Shown: piece by piece, positions 18,333 to 26,295 of the stretch
Position numbering within the stretch: position 1 is the first letter of the stretch
Layout of the letters: every line of letters starts with the position of its first letter
DNA from: Gammaproteobacteria bacterium
GTDB lineage: Bacteria > Pseudomonadota > Gammaproteobacteria > Steroidobacterales > Woeseiaceae
Direction: 5' to 3'
DNA: 43,942 nucleotides
Assembly (NCBI GenBank): GCA_009937505.1
Contig: JAACFJ010000001.1
Span: 1 to 43,942 of the forward strand
The notes under the pieces: model-generated
The model's input: only the letters and a program-made list of their open reading frames with translations
Databases searched by the model: none
What the model was told of the DNA's origin: nothing
Made by a program: the position numbers and the translations under genes

Positions 18333-18791
18333 ATGTTACTCGATTCACAGCTGGTTCCCGAGACCGTCGTCAGACCGCGCAGCTTTGTCGGTCTCATGGC
18401 TATGTACGAGAGTAACTACCTTCGGCTTCTGCAACTGGTCCCCGAGCTTGAGCGGCTCGACGGTTGTTTCCGTTCCCGGGTCGCCGGAGACTGTGAGCTC
18501 TTCGTTGAGATCCTCGAGCGGTGCCGCTATACCATCACGATGTCGCTGACCTACAATTTCGAGACGGATGAAGGCCGGCTGGCCGACCCCGACATCAAGG
18601 TCCGCGCCTATCTCGACGGCCGCCTGGCAGAGGCGATGAGCCTGGCCGGCGATCATCGGCATGCGGAGTTGCGAAAGTTGATCAGGAAGAATCGCCGCGA
18701 GCTCGACGCCCGCTGGCGCCGAAATGTCATTCTCAACAAGTGGCTCGAATACCTGTCCGACCAGGGGCACCTGGTTCTCGAACGCTTATAA
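18333..18791 (+). CDS. DUF1249 protein (YqiB-like)
   Basis: A 152-residue cytoplasmic protein. It has the family's AMYESNYLRLLQLVPEL motif, CRYTITMSLTYNF in the middle, the IKVRAYLDGRLAEAM segment and the C-terminal NKWLEYLSDQGH. E. coli YqiB (140 residues) is the known relative; its function is unknown. The ATG at 18333 gives the expected length although no strong ribosome binding site precedes it. It stands 78 bases after ppsR and before the coiled-coil gene, so readthrough is possible. Confidence 0.85.
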   Translation: MLLDSQLVPETVVRPRSFVGLMAMYESNYLRLLQLVPELERLDGCFRSRVAGDCELFVEILERCRYTITMSLTYNFETDEGRLADPDIKVRAYLDGRLAEAMSLAGDHRHAELRKLIRKNRRELDARWRRNVILNKWLEYLSDQGHLVLERL

Positions 18792-18912
18792 GGACCCCTG
18801 CGGCAGTTGCTGAAACTGTCGATCACGTCCGTGTCTCGCCTTCACGTAATTGACATCATTCGACAGATCGCGGCGAACTGGTCGCGGCCTGTATTATGTC
18901 AAGAGACCCGAT

Positions 18913-19944
18913 ATGGCGAGCCGTCAAGCACTCTTCGGAATCGCGAACGAGCCCGATGACGACAGCGACAAGCTGGTAGAGCTGTTCAGGAATCGCGCGG
19001 AACTCAAGAAGGAGTTCGCTGCGCTCGATAAGGAAAAATATCGCCTGCAACAGCTCATCAGGGAGCAACAGGGGGCGACCGCGAGGGTCACCCAGAGACT
19101 GGAGCATCTCGAAAGCCTGCTCGTGGACCCGGAGTGGGTGCATACCGTTGTGGTGTTCTATCAGCTTCGCTCATTGAATCGGCGGTGCCAGAGCAACCTG
19201 GCGAAATTCGCCGAGCAACTCAAGCTGCAGCGTGAGAATCGGCGCCGGGACATCCAGATGCAGGCCTGGCGGGAGAAACGGGACGCACGAAAAGCGGAGC
19301 TCGAGAAGGAACTCGAAGAACACCGCGAGAGAGTGAACTTACTCGAGGACGAGATCCAGGCTGAACGGCATCAGGTGGAATCGATGAGCGGGTTTTCGAA
19401 GATTCTGAAGGGGCGCACCGCATCCAGTGAGCTTGTGGAGCTTGGTGAGCGGCTGGACGCAGTCAGGAAGGATGAACAGGCCTTGCTGGAAACACTCGAG
19501 TCGATCGAACAGGCGGAGCATCCCGATCCACCGGGGTTGAGTATCCCGGAGAAACGTTCGATCAACTTCATGATTATTGCCTTTGCGCAGCATCTTTTCC
19601 TGCAGTTCAAGGACCGCAATCTCGTTGCGATGGTCAAGGAATCTAGCGAGAAGAGTATCGGCGCGATCAACTACGGCAACAAGCCGGATTGCGATCAGTT
19701 GCTCGAGCGAGTCGTCGCGCAGGTCCTGTCGATGGAAAAGGCGAGCGACTATGCGGATGTCCTCAAGCGCCGCGCCGACCTCATCGCGGAACACGCGGTC
19801 TTTCAGAAAGACGACGATGCGGTGCCGGTCGCGGGCACCGTTGCAACCGTATTCGCGATCAACGCGAATGGTGTCGTTACAAAGTCAGACGCCAATCTGG
19901 TAGGCGACAACTACTGGGGAATAGCGAACGTCCTTGGCCGCTGA
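18913..19944 (+). CDS. Long coiled-coil protein, unknown function
   Basis: From the ATG at 18913 (with AAGAGAC as weak ribosome binding site; the frame is open to a TTG at 18850) a 343-residue soluble protein is made. The first third and middle are heptad-rich and charged, with long stretches such as ELKKEFAALDKEKYRLQQL, RKAELEKELEEHRERVNLLE and ELGERLDAVRKDEQALLETL, and should form an extended coiled coil to about residue 220. The C-terminal 120 residues are different: IPEKRSINFMIIAFAQHLFL, then INYGNKPDCDQLLERVV and a glycine-containing end GDNYWGIANVLGR, probably a folded domain. No signal peptide or membrane span is seen. I do not recognise it. Confidence 0.75.
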   Translation: MASRQALFGIANEPDDDSDKLVELFRNRAELKKEFAALDKEKYRLQQLIREQQGATARVTQRLEHLESLLVDPEWVHTVVVFYQLRSLNRRCQSNLAKFAEQLKLQRENRRRDIQMQAWREKRDARKAELEKELEEHRERVNLLEDEIQAERHQVESMSGFSKILKGRTASSELVELGERLDAVRKDEQALLETLESIEQAEHPDPPGLSIPEKRSINFMIIAFAQHLFLQFKDRNLVAMVKESSEKSIGAINYGNKPDCDQLLERVVAQVLSMEKASDYADVLKRRADLIAEHAVFQKDDDAVPVAGTVATVFAINANGVVTKSDANLVGDNYWGIANVLGR

Positions 19945-19961
19945 GCACGGCCGGGGCAGGC

Positions 19962-20495
19962 TCAGATATCCTTGCGGTACATCTGTTGCCGATAGCGCAG
20001 GACTTCATCTCCGGAGAATTCGGGGAGCTCGTCCGCGCCGTCGGTCTGATCGGTGTTGTTCACTGCTGCCGGTTCTTCGACCACTTTGGTCTTGTCGATT
20101 GCAAGCGAACCGCGCATGCCATCGGGCTGTTCCGATTCGGATAACTGCGGTTGCTGCAGCGGCACTTCATCGAAAATCCGCTGTCGCATGATGTCGACTC
20201 GAGGTGCCGCTCGCCGGTCAGACGATTCTGCGGCCTGGTCGGCAGCTGTTTCTTCGGGCGAAATGTCGTCGGTCCCTGCGGCCGTGTTCATGCCGTGATC
20301 GACCACCTGTATCGCGAGCTTGTTATTGGCGGCAGCGGCCATCGCTGGGGCATCGATCGATTGGTCGCAACGCGTATTGGCGTCGGTTGCGGACAGGGCG
20401 GGGTGCATCCAGGCACCAAGAACAAGCACGAAGATCGCGCCTGGCTGGCTTGGTGCCACTTTGCGTCGTGGTGCCCGTTTAGTTGTCAAGGTCAC
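19962..20495 (-). CDS. Small secreted protein of unknown function
   Basis: A 177-residue protein with a GTG start at 20495 preceded by GGAGG. The N-terminus is basic (MTLTTKRAPRRKVAPS), followed by a hydrophobic run and ALSATDA, which fits a signal peptide cleaved near residue 36. The mature part is hydrophilic, acidic and likely disordered in the middle; it ends in the compact-looking tail LPEFSGDEVLRYRQQMYRKDI. It lies downstream of prc on the same strand but has its own promoter-like region with a 24-bp palindrome. No function can be assigned. Confidence 0.7.
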   Translation of the reverse strand: MTLTTKRAPRRKVAPSQPGAIFVLVLGAWMHPALSATDANTRCDQSIDAPAMAAAANNKLAIQVVDHGMNTAAGTDDISPEETAADQAAESSDRRAAPRVDIMRQRIFDEVPLQQPQLSESEQPDGMRGSLAIDKTKVVEEPAAVNNTDQTDGADELPEFSGDEVLRYRQQMYRKDI

Positions 20496-20515
20496 CTCCG
20501 GAAAACTGCCCGCTG

Positions 20516-20539
20516 GGTGTTATAGTCGAGTATAACACC
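20516..20539. promoter_or_regulatory. 24-bp palindrome over a putative promoter -10
   Basis: GGTGTTATA (20516-20524) and TATAACACC (20531-20539) are perfect inverted repeats around a six-base centre. On the minus strand the arm contains TATACT (20529-20534), 16 bases from TTGCGT (20551-20556), which could be the -10 and -35 of the secreted-protein gene. The position and symmetry fit an operator for a dimeric repressor. Confidence 0.5.
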
Positions 20540-20565
20540 TGACGGACAGGACGCAAGCCATACGA

Positions 20566-22683
20566 TCAGCCCCGGTTTTCGGCCGTCTGCGCCGGCGCCG
20601 GCTGCAGTTCGCGCATTTCGGCGAGGTCTGTCGCAATACCCGCCGCCTGGTCGAGCAGCACGTCCGGCAGGTCCTCCTCGTCGAGGTCCTCGAGGCTCTC
20701 CAGCGGCTCCAGATCGAGCGCAGCGCGGCGTTCGTTCTCACGTTTGAGCTCCTGCGCCAGTTCGTCCTCTCGCTCTGTCAGGCGCTGCTCGTAGTTCAGG
20801 GACACCGTCTTGCGCTGCCTCGCTTCCTCGGCATTGCGGGTCCGGTCTACCAGGTACTGGAAATTCGGGTCGGTCTTGGCCCGTTCCACCTGGCTGGCCG
20901 TCAGGGACTCGATGGTGCTGTCGAGCGGCTCGCCGGCGCGGAATCGTGTGGTCTGGATCGTATCCCACGGCAATGCGCTGTCCCTTACGCTCTCACCGAA
21001 CTGTTCGGTGTCGATCAGTGAGGGCAGGATAATGTCGGGATCCACGCCACGGTGCTGAGTGCTCTCGCCAGTGACGCGATAGTACTTGCCGATCGTCAGG
21101 GTGAGCTGGCCGTACCCCGGTCCGCCTTCCGGCTTCAGGTACTGGTCCAGCGAATAGAGATTTTGCACCGTACCTTTGCCGAACGTTTGCTGGCCGATGA
21201 TTACGCCACGTGCATAATCCTGGATCGCGGCGGCGAAAATCTCTGATGCCGATGCACTGAAGCGATCCACGAGTACCGTCAGCGGGCCGTTATAGGCAAC
21301 CCGGGCTACCGGATCCGGGTCGTCGAGGCGGCTGATCCGCCCGCTGGAATTTCGCAACTGCACGACGGGGCCGTTGTCGATGAACAGGCCCGACAGTGCC
21401 GTGGCCTCGGTCAGGTGGCCGCCGCCATTACCACGTAGGTCCAGTATGAGGCCGTCAATGCCCTGTTCCTCGAGTTCCCCGATCAGGCGCTTTACGTCCC
21501 GGGTCGTGCTGGTGTAGTCCTTGTCTCCACTGCTCATGGCGCGATAGTCACGATAGAAACTCGGGACTTCGATAACGCCGATGCGCCATTCGCGGCCGTC
21601 GCGCGGCACCGTGATGAGGTCGCTTTTCGCTGCCTGCTCCTCGAGTTTCACCTGGTCTCGGGTGAGCGCGATGATCTTTTCGCCGCTGCCGGGCAATGCG
21701 CCCGCCGGAATGATTTGCAGTCGCACTACGGTGTTCGCGGGACCGCGAATCAGGTCGACAACATCGTCGAGGCGCCAGCCTATGACGTCAACTATGTCCC
21801 CCTCGGGTCCCTGCGCAACGCCGGTGATACGGTCTTTGGGCTTGAGTTTGCCATCGATGGCGGCCGGACCACCCGGAATTATATTGATGATCTGCACGTA
21901 GTCTTCGTCGAGCTGCAAAGAGGCGCCGATGCCGAAGTACGACAGGCTCATCTGGATTCGGTATTCCTCGGAATTTCGCGGCGACAGGTAGCTTGAATGC
22001 GGATCCAGCGTATGGGCGAACGCGTTCATGAAAGTTTCGAACACGTCGTCGGCTTTGACCTGGTCGATGCGCTTCAGGTAGCGCTTATAGCGTTTGCGCA
22101 ACAGATCCTGCGACTCTTCCCAGGGCTTTTCGGCCAATTCGAGCCGCAACACGTCGTTTTTCACCCGCTTGCGCCAGATTTCGTCCAGCTCAGCCTTGCT
22201 CTTCGCCCATGGTTCTTCGGAGCGGTCGAACTGGTAATCCTCTACGACCGTGAATTCCGGCTCTGACTCGAGTTGTGCAAGCGCGAAGTCGAGACGCTCG
22301 CGGACCCGCGTCTGGTAGATGCTGAACAATTCGAATACCGGGTCGAGCGGTTTGCTCCGGACAATGTCATCGAGCTGGTAGCGGTAATTCTCGAAGAACT
22401 CGATATCGGTCTCGAGAAGATACATGCGATTGCCGTCCAGCGATTCTATGTACCGATCCATGACGCGCGACGATAGTTCGTCATCGACGGATATATGCGA
22501 ATAGTGGGACTTCTGAATAAACTCCGTGACCAGCTCTCCAACGCTTTCGTGCCGTGGGTCCGGACGCAGCTTGTCGTCATCCATCGTTGTGGTCGCCATC
22601 AGCGGCAGAGCCATGAAACTCAGCAATGCCCCAGCGATCCAGCGGGTGCGGCAGTTGTCGTATCTATTCAAAGCAATCTCCAT
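20566..22683 (-). CDS. prc: Carboxy-terminal processing protease (Prc/Tsp)
   Basis: A 705-residue periplasmic S41 protease. From the ATG at 22683 it starts MEIALNRYDNCRTRWIAGALLSFMALPLMA, a signal peptide. There follow the Prc N-terminal helical domain (about 40-210), a PDZ domain (SLSYFGIGASLQLDEDYVQIINIIPGG), and the catalytic part. The nucleophile is in VDRFSASASEIFAAAIQDYA and the general base lysine in QTFGKGTVQNL. The C-terminal DUF3340-like extension has coiled-coil character. Prc cleaves periplasmic proteins from the C-terminus, including ssrA-tagged ones and cell-wall hydrolases. The frame continues 53 codons upstream, but that part has no signal or similarity. Confidence 0.95.
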   Translation of the reverse strand: MEIALNRYDNCRTRWIAGALLSFMALPLMATTTMDDDKLRPDPRHESVGELVTEFIQKSHYSHISVDDELSSRVMDRYIESLDGNRMYLLETDIEFFENYRYQLDDIVRSKPLDPVFELFSIYQTRVRERLDFALAQLESEPEFTVVEDYQFDRSEEPWAKSKAELDEIWRKRVKNDVLRLELAEKPWEESQDLLRKRYKRYLKRIDQVKADDVFETFMNAFAHTLDPHSSYLSPRNSEEYRIQMSLSYFGIGASLQLDEDYVQIINIIPGGPAAIDGKLKPKDRITGVAQGPEGDIVDVIGWRLDDVVDLIRGPANTVVRLQIIPAGALPGSGEKIIALTRDQVKLEEQAAKSDLITVPRDGREWRIGVIEVPSFYRDYRAMSSGDKDYTSTTRDVKRLIGELEEQGIDGLILDLRGNGGGHLTEATALSGLFIDNGPVVQLRNSSGRISRLDDPDPVARVAYNGPLTVLVDRFSASASEIFAAAIQDYARGVIIGQQTFGKGTVQNLYSLDQYLKPEGGPGYGQLTLTIGKYYRVTGESTQHRGVDPDIILPSLIDTEQFGESVRDSALPWDTIQTTRFRAGEPLDSTIESLTASQVERAKTDPNFQYLVDRTRNAEEARQRKTVSLNYEQRLTEREDELAQELKRENERRAALDLEPLESLEDLDEEDLPDVLLDQAAGIATDLAEMRELQPAPAQTAENRG

Positions 22684-22813
22684 ATTGTTCGGCTGACATT
22701 GTTTCACAACAGCCCTGTGGGCTAGGCTAGATGTCCGCGGCCCTTCGATCAAGGGCGTATTTGGCATAAAATCTCGCTCTGAGCGATTAATAGTCCGCTC
22801 CGGAAAGTTGCAC

Positions 22814-23098
22814 ATGCGTCCTCTTACCATGATCACCGGCATATTGCTCGGTTCCTGCGCGGCGATTACTGTCAGCCTGGCGCTGGTGTTGATCGTGTTC
22901 CTGTTGCTCGGCGACGAACAGCCGCGACTTCAGCACGAATTCCGGCCGCTCCTGACCAGTATGCTGATCTTCCTCGGTATGACCGCGATTTCGGCCGCGA
23001 GTTTCTATTCTCTGCTGATCGGCCACCGAGCCAGGTATGCGGCGCAGGGCCTGATGTGGCTCGGCTTGCTGGGAACCGCCTGGTATTACTGGCCCTGA
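22814..23098 (+). CDS. Small membrane protein with three predicted spans
   Basis: A 94-residue protein, divergent from prc. Hydrophobic segments are at about 5-35 (MITGILLGSCAAITVSLALV...), 48-72 (LLTSMLIFLGMTAISAASFY) and 77-94 (AQGLMWLGLLGTAWYYW), the last ending at the C-terminus. Loops are short, with a charged GDEQPRLQHEF between the first two. ATG 22814 has GGAAAG upstream; a TTG two codons earlier is possible. I do not recognise it. Its stop is 6 bases from that of the convergent YkvA-like gene. Confidence 0.7.
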   Translation: MRPLTMITGILLGSCAAITVSLALVLIVFLLLGDEQPRLQHEFRPLLTSMLIFLGMTAISAASFYSLLIGHRARYAAQGLMWLGLLGTAWYYWP

Positions 23099-23104
23099 CA
23101 GAGC

Positions 23105-23665
23105 CTAGCGAAGCAGTCTGATACGGCTGGCCGACTTCCCGCTGCGGTCCTTGCGCTTGCGTCGGCGCATTCGCGAGTGCAGCTCGCTGCGGCGGTTTTC
23201 CAGCCAGTCTTCCCGGCTGACGCGAGTGCTGCGACCCGAATCACGACGAATTCGCAGCCGAAAGTCGAAGAAATCCTGGTAAGCCTCGATCTCGTGTTTC
23301 AGCTCCCGGCAGATCAACTCGATCATGATGGCGTCGTCGAGAAAACCCAGGCCGGGAATATCGTCCGGGATGAGGTCTTCCGGTTCGGCAAAATAGGCGA
23401 GGGCACTCAATACACGGTCGGCTTCCCGCTGCGGCAGACGCCATTCAATGTCCGAAATCATGTCGATGAGCAGGCGAAGTTTTTGCAGCCGTTCGGATAT
23501 GAAGGCCGGGGCGCCTTTCGGAGTGATGCTGGCGAGCAGGTCTTCGGCAGCCGCGACGATGTCCTCGGGCGCGATACGCGCAGCGGCCGTTCGGGCCTGT
23601 TGCATGATCAGCCGGAAGTGCTTGAGATCATCCTCGTCGAGATCGAACGTTACTCGCAGCCCCAT
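23105..23665 (-). CDS. YkvA-like (DUF1232) protein
   Basis: A 186-residue protein. The DUF1232 signature is seen in the middle as ALAYFAEPEDLIPDDIPGLGFLDDAIMIELI. Here the segment is not very hydrophobic, so membrane insertion is doubtful. The N-terminus (VTFDLDEDDLKHFRLIMQQA) and the helical region before the signature form a soluble domain, and the C-terminal 50 residues are very basic (RMRRRKRKDRSGK...), which may bind nucleic acid or membrane surface. The variant with an added N-terminal domain and basic tail is known in gammaproteobacteria; no function is established. Confidence 0.8.
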   Translation of the reverse strand: MGLRVTFDLDEDDLKHFRLIMQQARTAAARIAPEDIVAAAEDLLASITPKGAPAFISERLQKLRLLIDMISDIEWRLPQREADRVLSALAYFAEPEDLIPDDIPGLGFLDDAIMIELICRELKHEIEAYQDFFDFRLRIRRDSGRSTRVSREDWLENRRSELHSRMRRRKRKDRSGKSASRIRLLR

Positions 23666-23735
23666 TCAGTCGCTCCACACATGCTGACGCAGCGCAGACT
23701 AACATGAGAGCCGGGTAGAGCAATATCGGGCCGGA

Positions 23736-24104
23736 TCAGTTCCGAAAGCGGGTATTCCAGTGCCTGGAGCGATCGAACTCGCCCGAATTGTAGGGATCGA
23801 TGCCCACCGGCTCATCAGAGTCCAGTGGCGAATCATCGAGCAGTTTGAGCATTTCCTGGGTGCCGGTATCGTCGCTGACGTGCCTTTCGCGAACCAGCAC
23901 GTTCTTGCCGGGACCGATATTTTCGATGCGGCCGTCGAATTCGGACCTTAAATTGCCGATATCAGTGCGGGGCTCGCGCGCCGGAGACGGCGTGGCGCGG
24001 GCATGCAAGGCTGCGTGCGCAGAGACACGGCGCCGTTGCTGCGACGGACTGTCAATTTCAGGGGCAGTGCCGCCTTTTAGCCAGTTGATCAAACGCCTGA
24101 TCAT
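23736..24104 (-). CDS. Small soluble protein, unknown function
   Basis: A 122-residue protein from the ATG at 24104: MIRRLINWLKGG, a short amphipathic N-terminal helix, then a basic, likely disordered stretch up to about residue 60, and a conserved-looking C-terminal part with NVLVRERHVSDDTGTQEML, LDDSPLDSDEPVGIDPYNSG and the end EFDRSRHWNTRFRN. No signal peptide or membrane span is present. The upstream 170 bases hold a near-perfect CRP-like site, which suggests regulation by cAMP-CRP or a relative. Confidence 0.65.
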   Translation of the reverse strand: MIRRLINWLKGGTAPEIDSPSQQRRRVSAHAALHARATPSPAREPRTDIGNLRSEFDGRIENIGPGKNVLVRERHVSDDTGTQEMLKLLDDSPLDSDEPVGIDPYNSGEFDRSRHWNTRFRN

Positions 24105-24243
24105 GAGTTTGCAAAAACGCCCCGATTGTAGATTGCCAATACAGCCCCGCTGAACACCATACGGCTGAACGCGAGGTGAAATGCGGCCTGTTGACATAAA
24201 CCGCTCTAATGCCCCTTTAGTAACCGAATTCTAGCAGCCGAAG

Positions 24244-24259
24244 TGTGATCTAGCTCACA
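24244..24259. promoter_or_regulatory. CRP-like binding site
   Basis: TGTGA-TCTAGC-TCACA matches both half sites of the CRP consensus exactly, with the canonical 6-base spacer. It lies in the intergenic region about 147 bases upstream of the ATG at 24104 and 25 bases downstream of the stop of the gene at 24277. Confidence 0.7.
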
Positions 24260-24276
24260 TTCCGGGAAAACCGGGG

Positions 24277-24597
24277 CTACTGGCTGCGCGCTTGCGGCCG
24301 CCGGCCGGCGAGGCGCCATCCGAGGCCGATCAGGCGCAGGGTCTGCCAGCCGAGATACGGGGAGAGTACGAGGAACCACGCAGCAACATCTCCGGCACGG
24401 ATCCGGCTGCTCAACTCGGAGTAGAAATGGCCGAAGCTGCCACCGCCGTAATCACCGAAGATAGTCTTCCCGACCAGGTAAATGGCGACGGGGAGAAGCA
24501 CGAGCCCGAGGAACAAAAAGCCCAGCAGCAAGGCTGTCTCCCTGGTAATAATCCTGCGAACGGTACTGCGGCGTTTTGTCACGGGGATATCCGTCAT
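24277..24597 (-). CDS. Small inner-membrane protein
   Basis: A 106-residue protein (from the ATG at 24597 with AAGGA upstream; a GTG 17 codons further up at 24648 is the alternative). A basic N-terminus (TKRRSTVRRIITRE) is followed by a strong span TALLLGFLFLGLVLLPVAIYLVG, a loop with GDYGGGSFGHFYSELSSR, and a second hydrophobic stretch AAWFLVLSPYLGWQTLRL. The C-terminus is again basic. It follows another two-span protein gene on the same strand by 85 bases. I do not recognise the family. Confidence 0.68.
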   Translation of the reverse strand: MTDIPVTKRRSTVRRIITRETALLLGFLFLGLVLLPVAIYLVGKTIFGDYGGGSFGHFYSELSSRIRAGDVAAWFLVLSPYLGWQTLRLIGLGWRLAGRRPQARSQ

Positions 24598-24682
24598 TGG
24601 CACGGGCGTATCCTTGCCCAGTGCCCGGAGCAGGTCAACCCCGGACACGCGGGGTCGAGTAAAGCCGAATGGTGGTGAAAAG

Positions 24683-24988
24683 TCAGCCGGAATCGGTTTC
24701 GTCAGGATCGCGGAGATCCCGCGGACGCTTGCGCCGGCGCAGTATCAGCACGCCAAGATGCAGGCACGCGGCCGAGAACAGGAGGTAGTGCGGAAGCACC
24801 CACAGCCAGGTGCTGATGTACAGGGTTGCCAGGAACGCCGCGAGGCCGGCGACGAGGTAGAAATAGGGAAGAGCGTCGTACAGCCCTTTGGGCAGCCAGA
24901 TTTTTCGGGACACGAAAGAACCGGCGCTACGAGTGACCTCCTGGGTATCGGTCAGATTCGCCGACTTGGTCCCCGCGCTGCTCAGCAT
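24683..24988 (-). CDS. Small two-span membrane protein
   Basis: A 101-residue protein from the ATG at 24988 (a TTG lies one codon before). After a polar N-terminal 45 residues come two membrane segments, YDALPYFYLVAGLAAFLATL and WLWVLPHYLLFSAACLHLGV, and a basic/acidic tail (LRRRKRPRDLRDPDETDSG). The spans have the feel of a small inner-membrane partner protein. It is first of the two-gene minus-strand unit with the gene at 24277, with a CRP-like site upstream. Function unknown. Confidence 0.66.
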   Translation of the reverse strand: MLSSAGTKSANLTDTQEVTRSAGSFVSRKIWLPKGLYDALPYFYLVAGLAAFLATLYISTWLWVLPHYLLFSAACLHLGVLILRRRKRPRDLRDPDETDSG

Positions 24989-25047
24989 CAATGCGATTCC
25001 TGTCCCTGGATCGAGAACACAGCTTACGCGCGAGCGACTTAGTTGTC

Positions 25048-25063
25048 CGTGATTGCGCTCACA
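25048..25063. promoter_or_regulatory. CRP-like binding site
   Basis: CGTGA-TTGCGC-TCACA has one mismatch from the ideal TGTGA-N6-TCACA. Its centre is 67 bases upstream of the ATG at 24988. A possible -10 element TAAGCT (minus strand, 25021-25026) is centred 32 bases downstream, the spacing of a class II CRP promoter. Confidence 0.6.
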
Positions 25064-25092
25064 TATTGTTGCGTGAGAAACGTTTCGGCCGA

Positions 25093-26226
25093 TCAGGAAT
25101 CGCGTTTCGGCCGTTCTTCGTAGCGGAATTTCGCGTCACCGATCTTGACGACATCACCGCTTGCGAGGAAATGTTCGGTAACGCGACTGGAGTTGACATA
25201 AACGCCGTTCTTGCTGCCCCAGTCAATGACTCGCGTTACGTCGCCTTCCGTCATTACGACCGCATGGCGTCTGCTGATGTGCGGCGCCTGGAGCTGTATG
25301 TCGTTGCTCTGTGTCCGCCCGATCGTCAATCGTTTCTTGAAAAGCGGAAAGCGGAGTTCCTGCTCGTCGATCTTGCCGATCAGAACCCTGCTCATGCGGT
25401 CCTTGTCGAGGGCGGGCGGTGCCTCCAGCCGTTCCGACACTCGTTCGTCGAGTTCTTCGATGGCGGCTTCGAGTTCCCTCATCGACTCATCCTGCCGTGT
25501 CTTGCCCGACATTTGCGCGAGCAAGTCGGCGATTGCTTCATTCTTGGTGGCGAGTTCGAGTTCGTAGTCGGCATTGAGTTTATTCAGTTGCCCGAGTTGA
25601 ACCTCGAGCTGGCTGATGCGCGACTCGCTGTGTTTCTCGCTCGACGTGAGCATGCGTTCCAGTTCATTCTTGAAGCCACGCGTGTCAACCAGGTCCGTGG
25701 CGAGCTGCTCGTTGATCAGCTCCTGCTGGGAGACGGTTTCCGCGGCCTCGGTGAGCTCGAAACGCAGGATACGAAGTTCCTCCTCATGCTTCCCGCGGGT
25801 CGAATGAAGCCGGCCGGCAACTTCATCGTAAGACTTTTTTGCCTCGTGCAACGCTGATGTCAGGGTGTCGATCTGCTCGTTTGCTTCTTCGACGGCCTTG
25901 GCGAGTTTGCGGGTCTGCGTTTCACGCGCCTTGACTTCCGTTTCCAGGCCGATTCGCCGCGATCGCAATCGCTCGACATCGAACTGCAGGCGATCGATGG
26001 TTTCCGTCTTGATGCGGAGGTCGGCCTTGAGATCCTGTATGACCGCATCGCGGTTACGGATAGGCGCGATGTCTGGATCGAACTGCATCCCTTCGAAGTC
26101 GTGCTCGACAGCCTGGTCGGCGTCGTAAACCGCATCCGATTCCCTCAGGACCGGGATTTCGAGGTCTGCGGTTCGATCCAAGTCGTCCGAGACTAATTCT
26201 TTTAGATTGTTATTGTCATTAGCCAT
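25093..26226 (-). CDS. FHA-domain protein with long coiled coil
   Basis: A 377-residue cytoplasmic protein. After an acidic N-terminal 55 residues there is a coiled coil of about 210 residues (for example KAVEEANEQIDTLTSALHEA and LEVQLGQLNKLNADYELELA). The C-terminal 85 residues are a forkhead-associated domain: TIGRTQSNDIQL, HISRRHAVV and GSKNGVYVN carry the Gly-Arg, Ser-x-x-His and Asn-Gly residues that bind phosphothreonine. No kinase or phosphatase domain is fused. It is the last gene of a block with the AAA ATPase and the gluzincin lipoprotein. It likely scaffolds a phosphothreonine-marked partner; which one is unknown. Confidence 0.88.
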   Translation of the reverse strand: MANDNNNLKELVSDDLDRTADLEIPVLRESDAVYDADQAVEHDFEGMQFDPDIAPIRNRDAVIQDLKADLRIKTETIDRLQFDVERLRSRRIGLETEVKARETQTRKLAKAVEEANEQIDTLTSALHEAKKSYDEVAGRLHSTRGKHEEELRILRFELTEAAETVSQQELINEQLATDLVDTRGFKNELERMLTSSEKHSESRISQLEVQLGQLNKLNADYELELATKNEAIADLLAQMSGKTRQDESMRELEAAIEELDERVSERLEAPPALDKDRMSRVLIGKIDEQELRFPLFKKRLTIGRTQSNDIQLQAPHISRRHAVVMTEGDVTRVIDWGSKNGVYVNSSRVTEHFLASGDVVKIGDAKFRYEERPKRDS

Positions 26227-26295
26227 ACCCTCTTATTATTGCGAGGATGCGGGTCCCGGCGCAAGCCGAAACTACAGGATTACGTAAAGTAGGTC

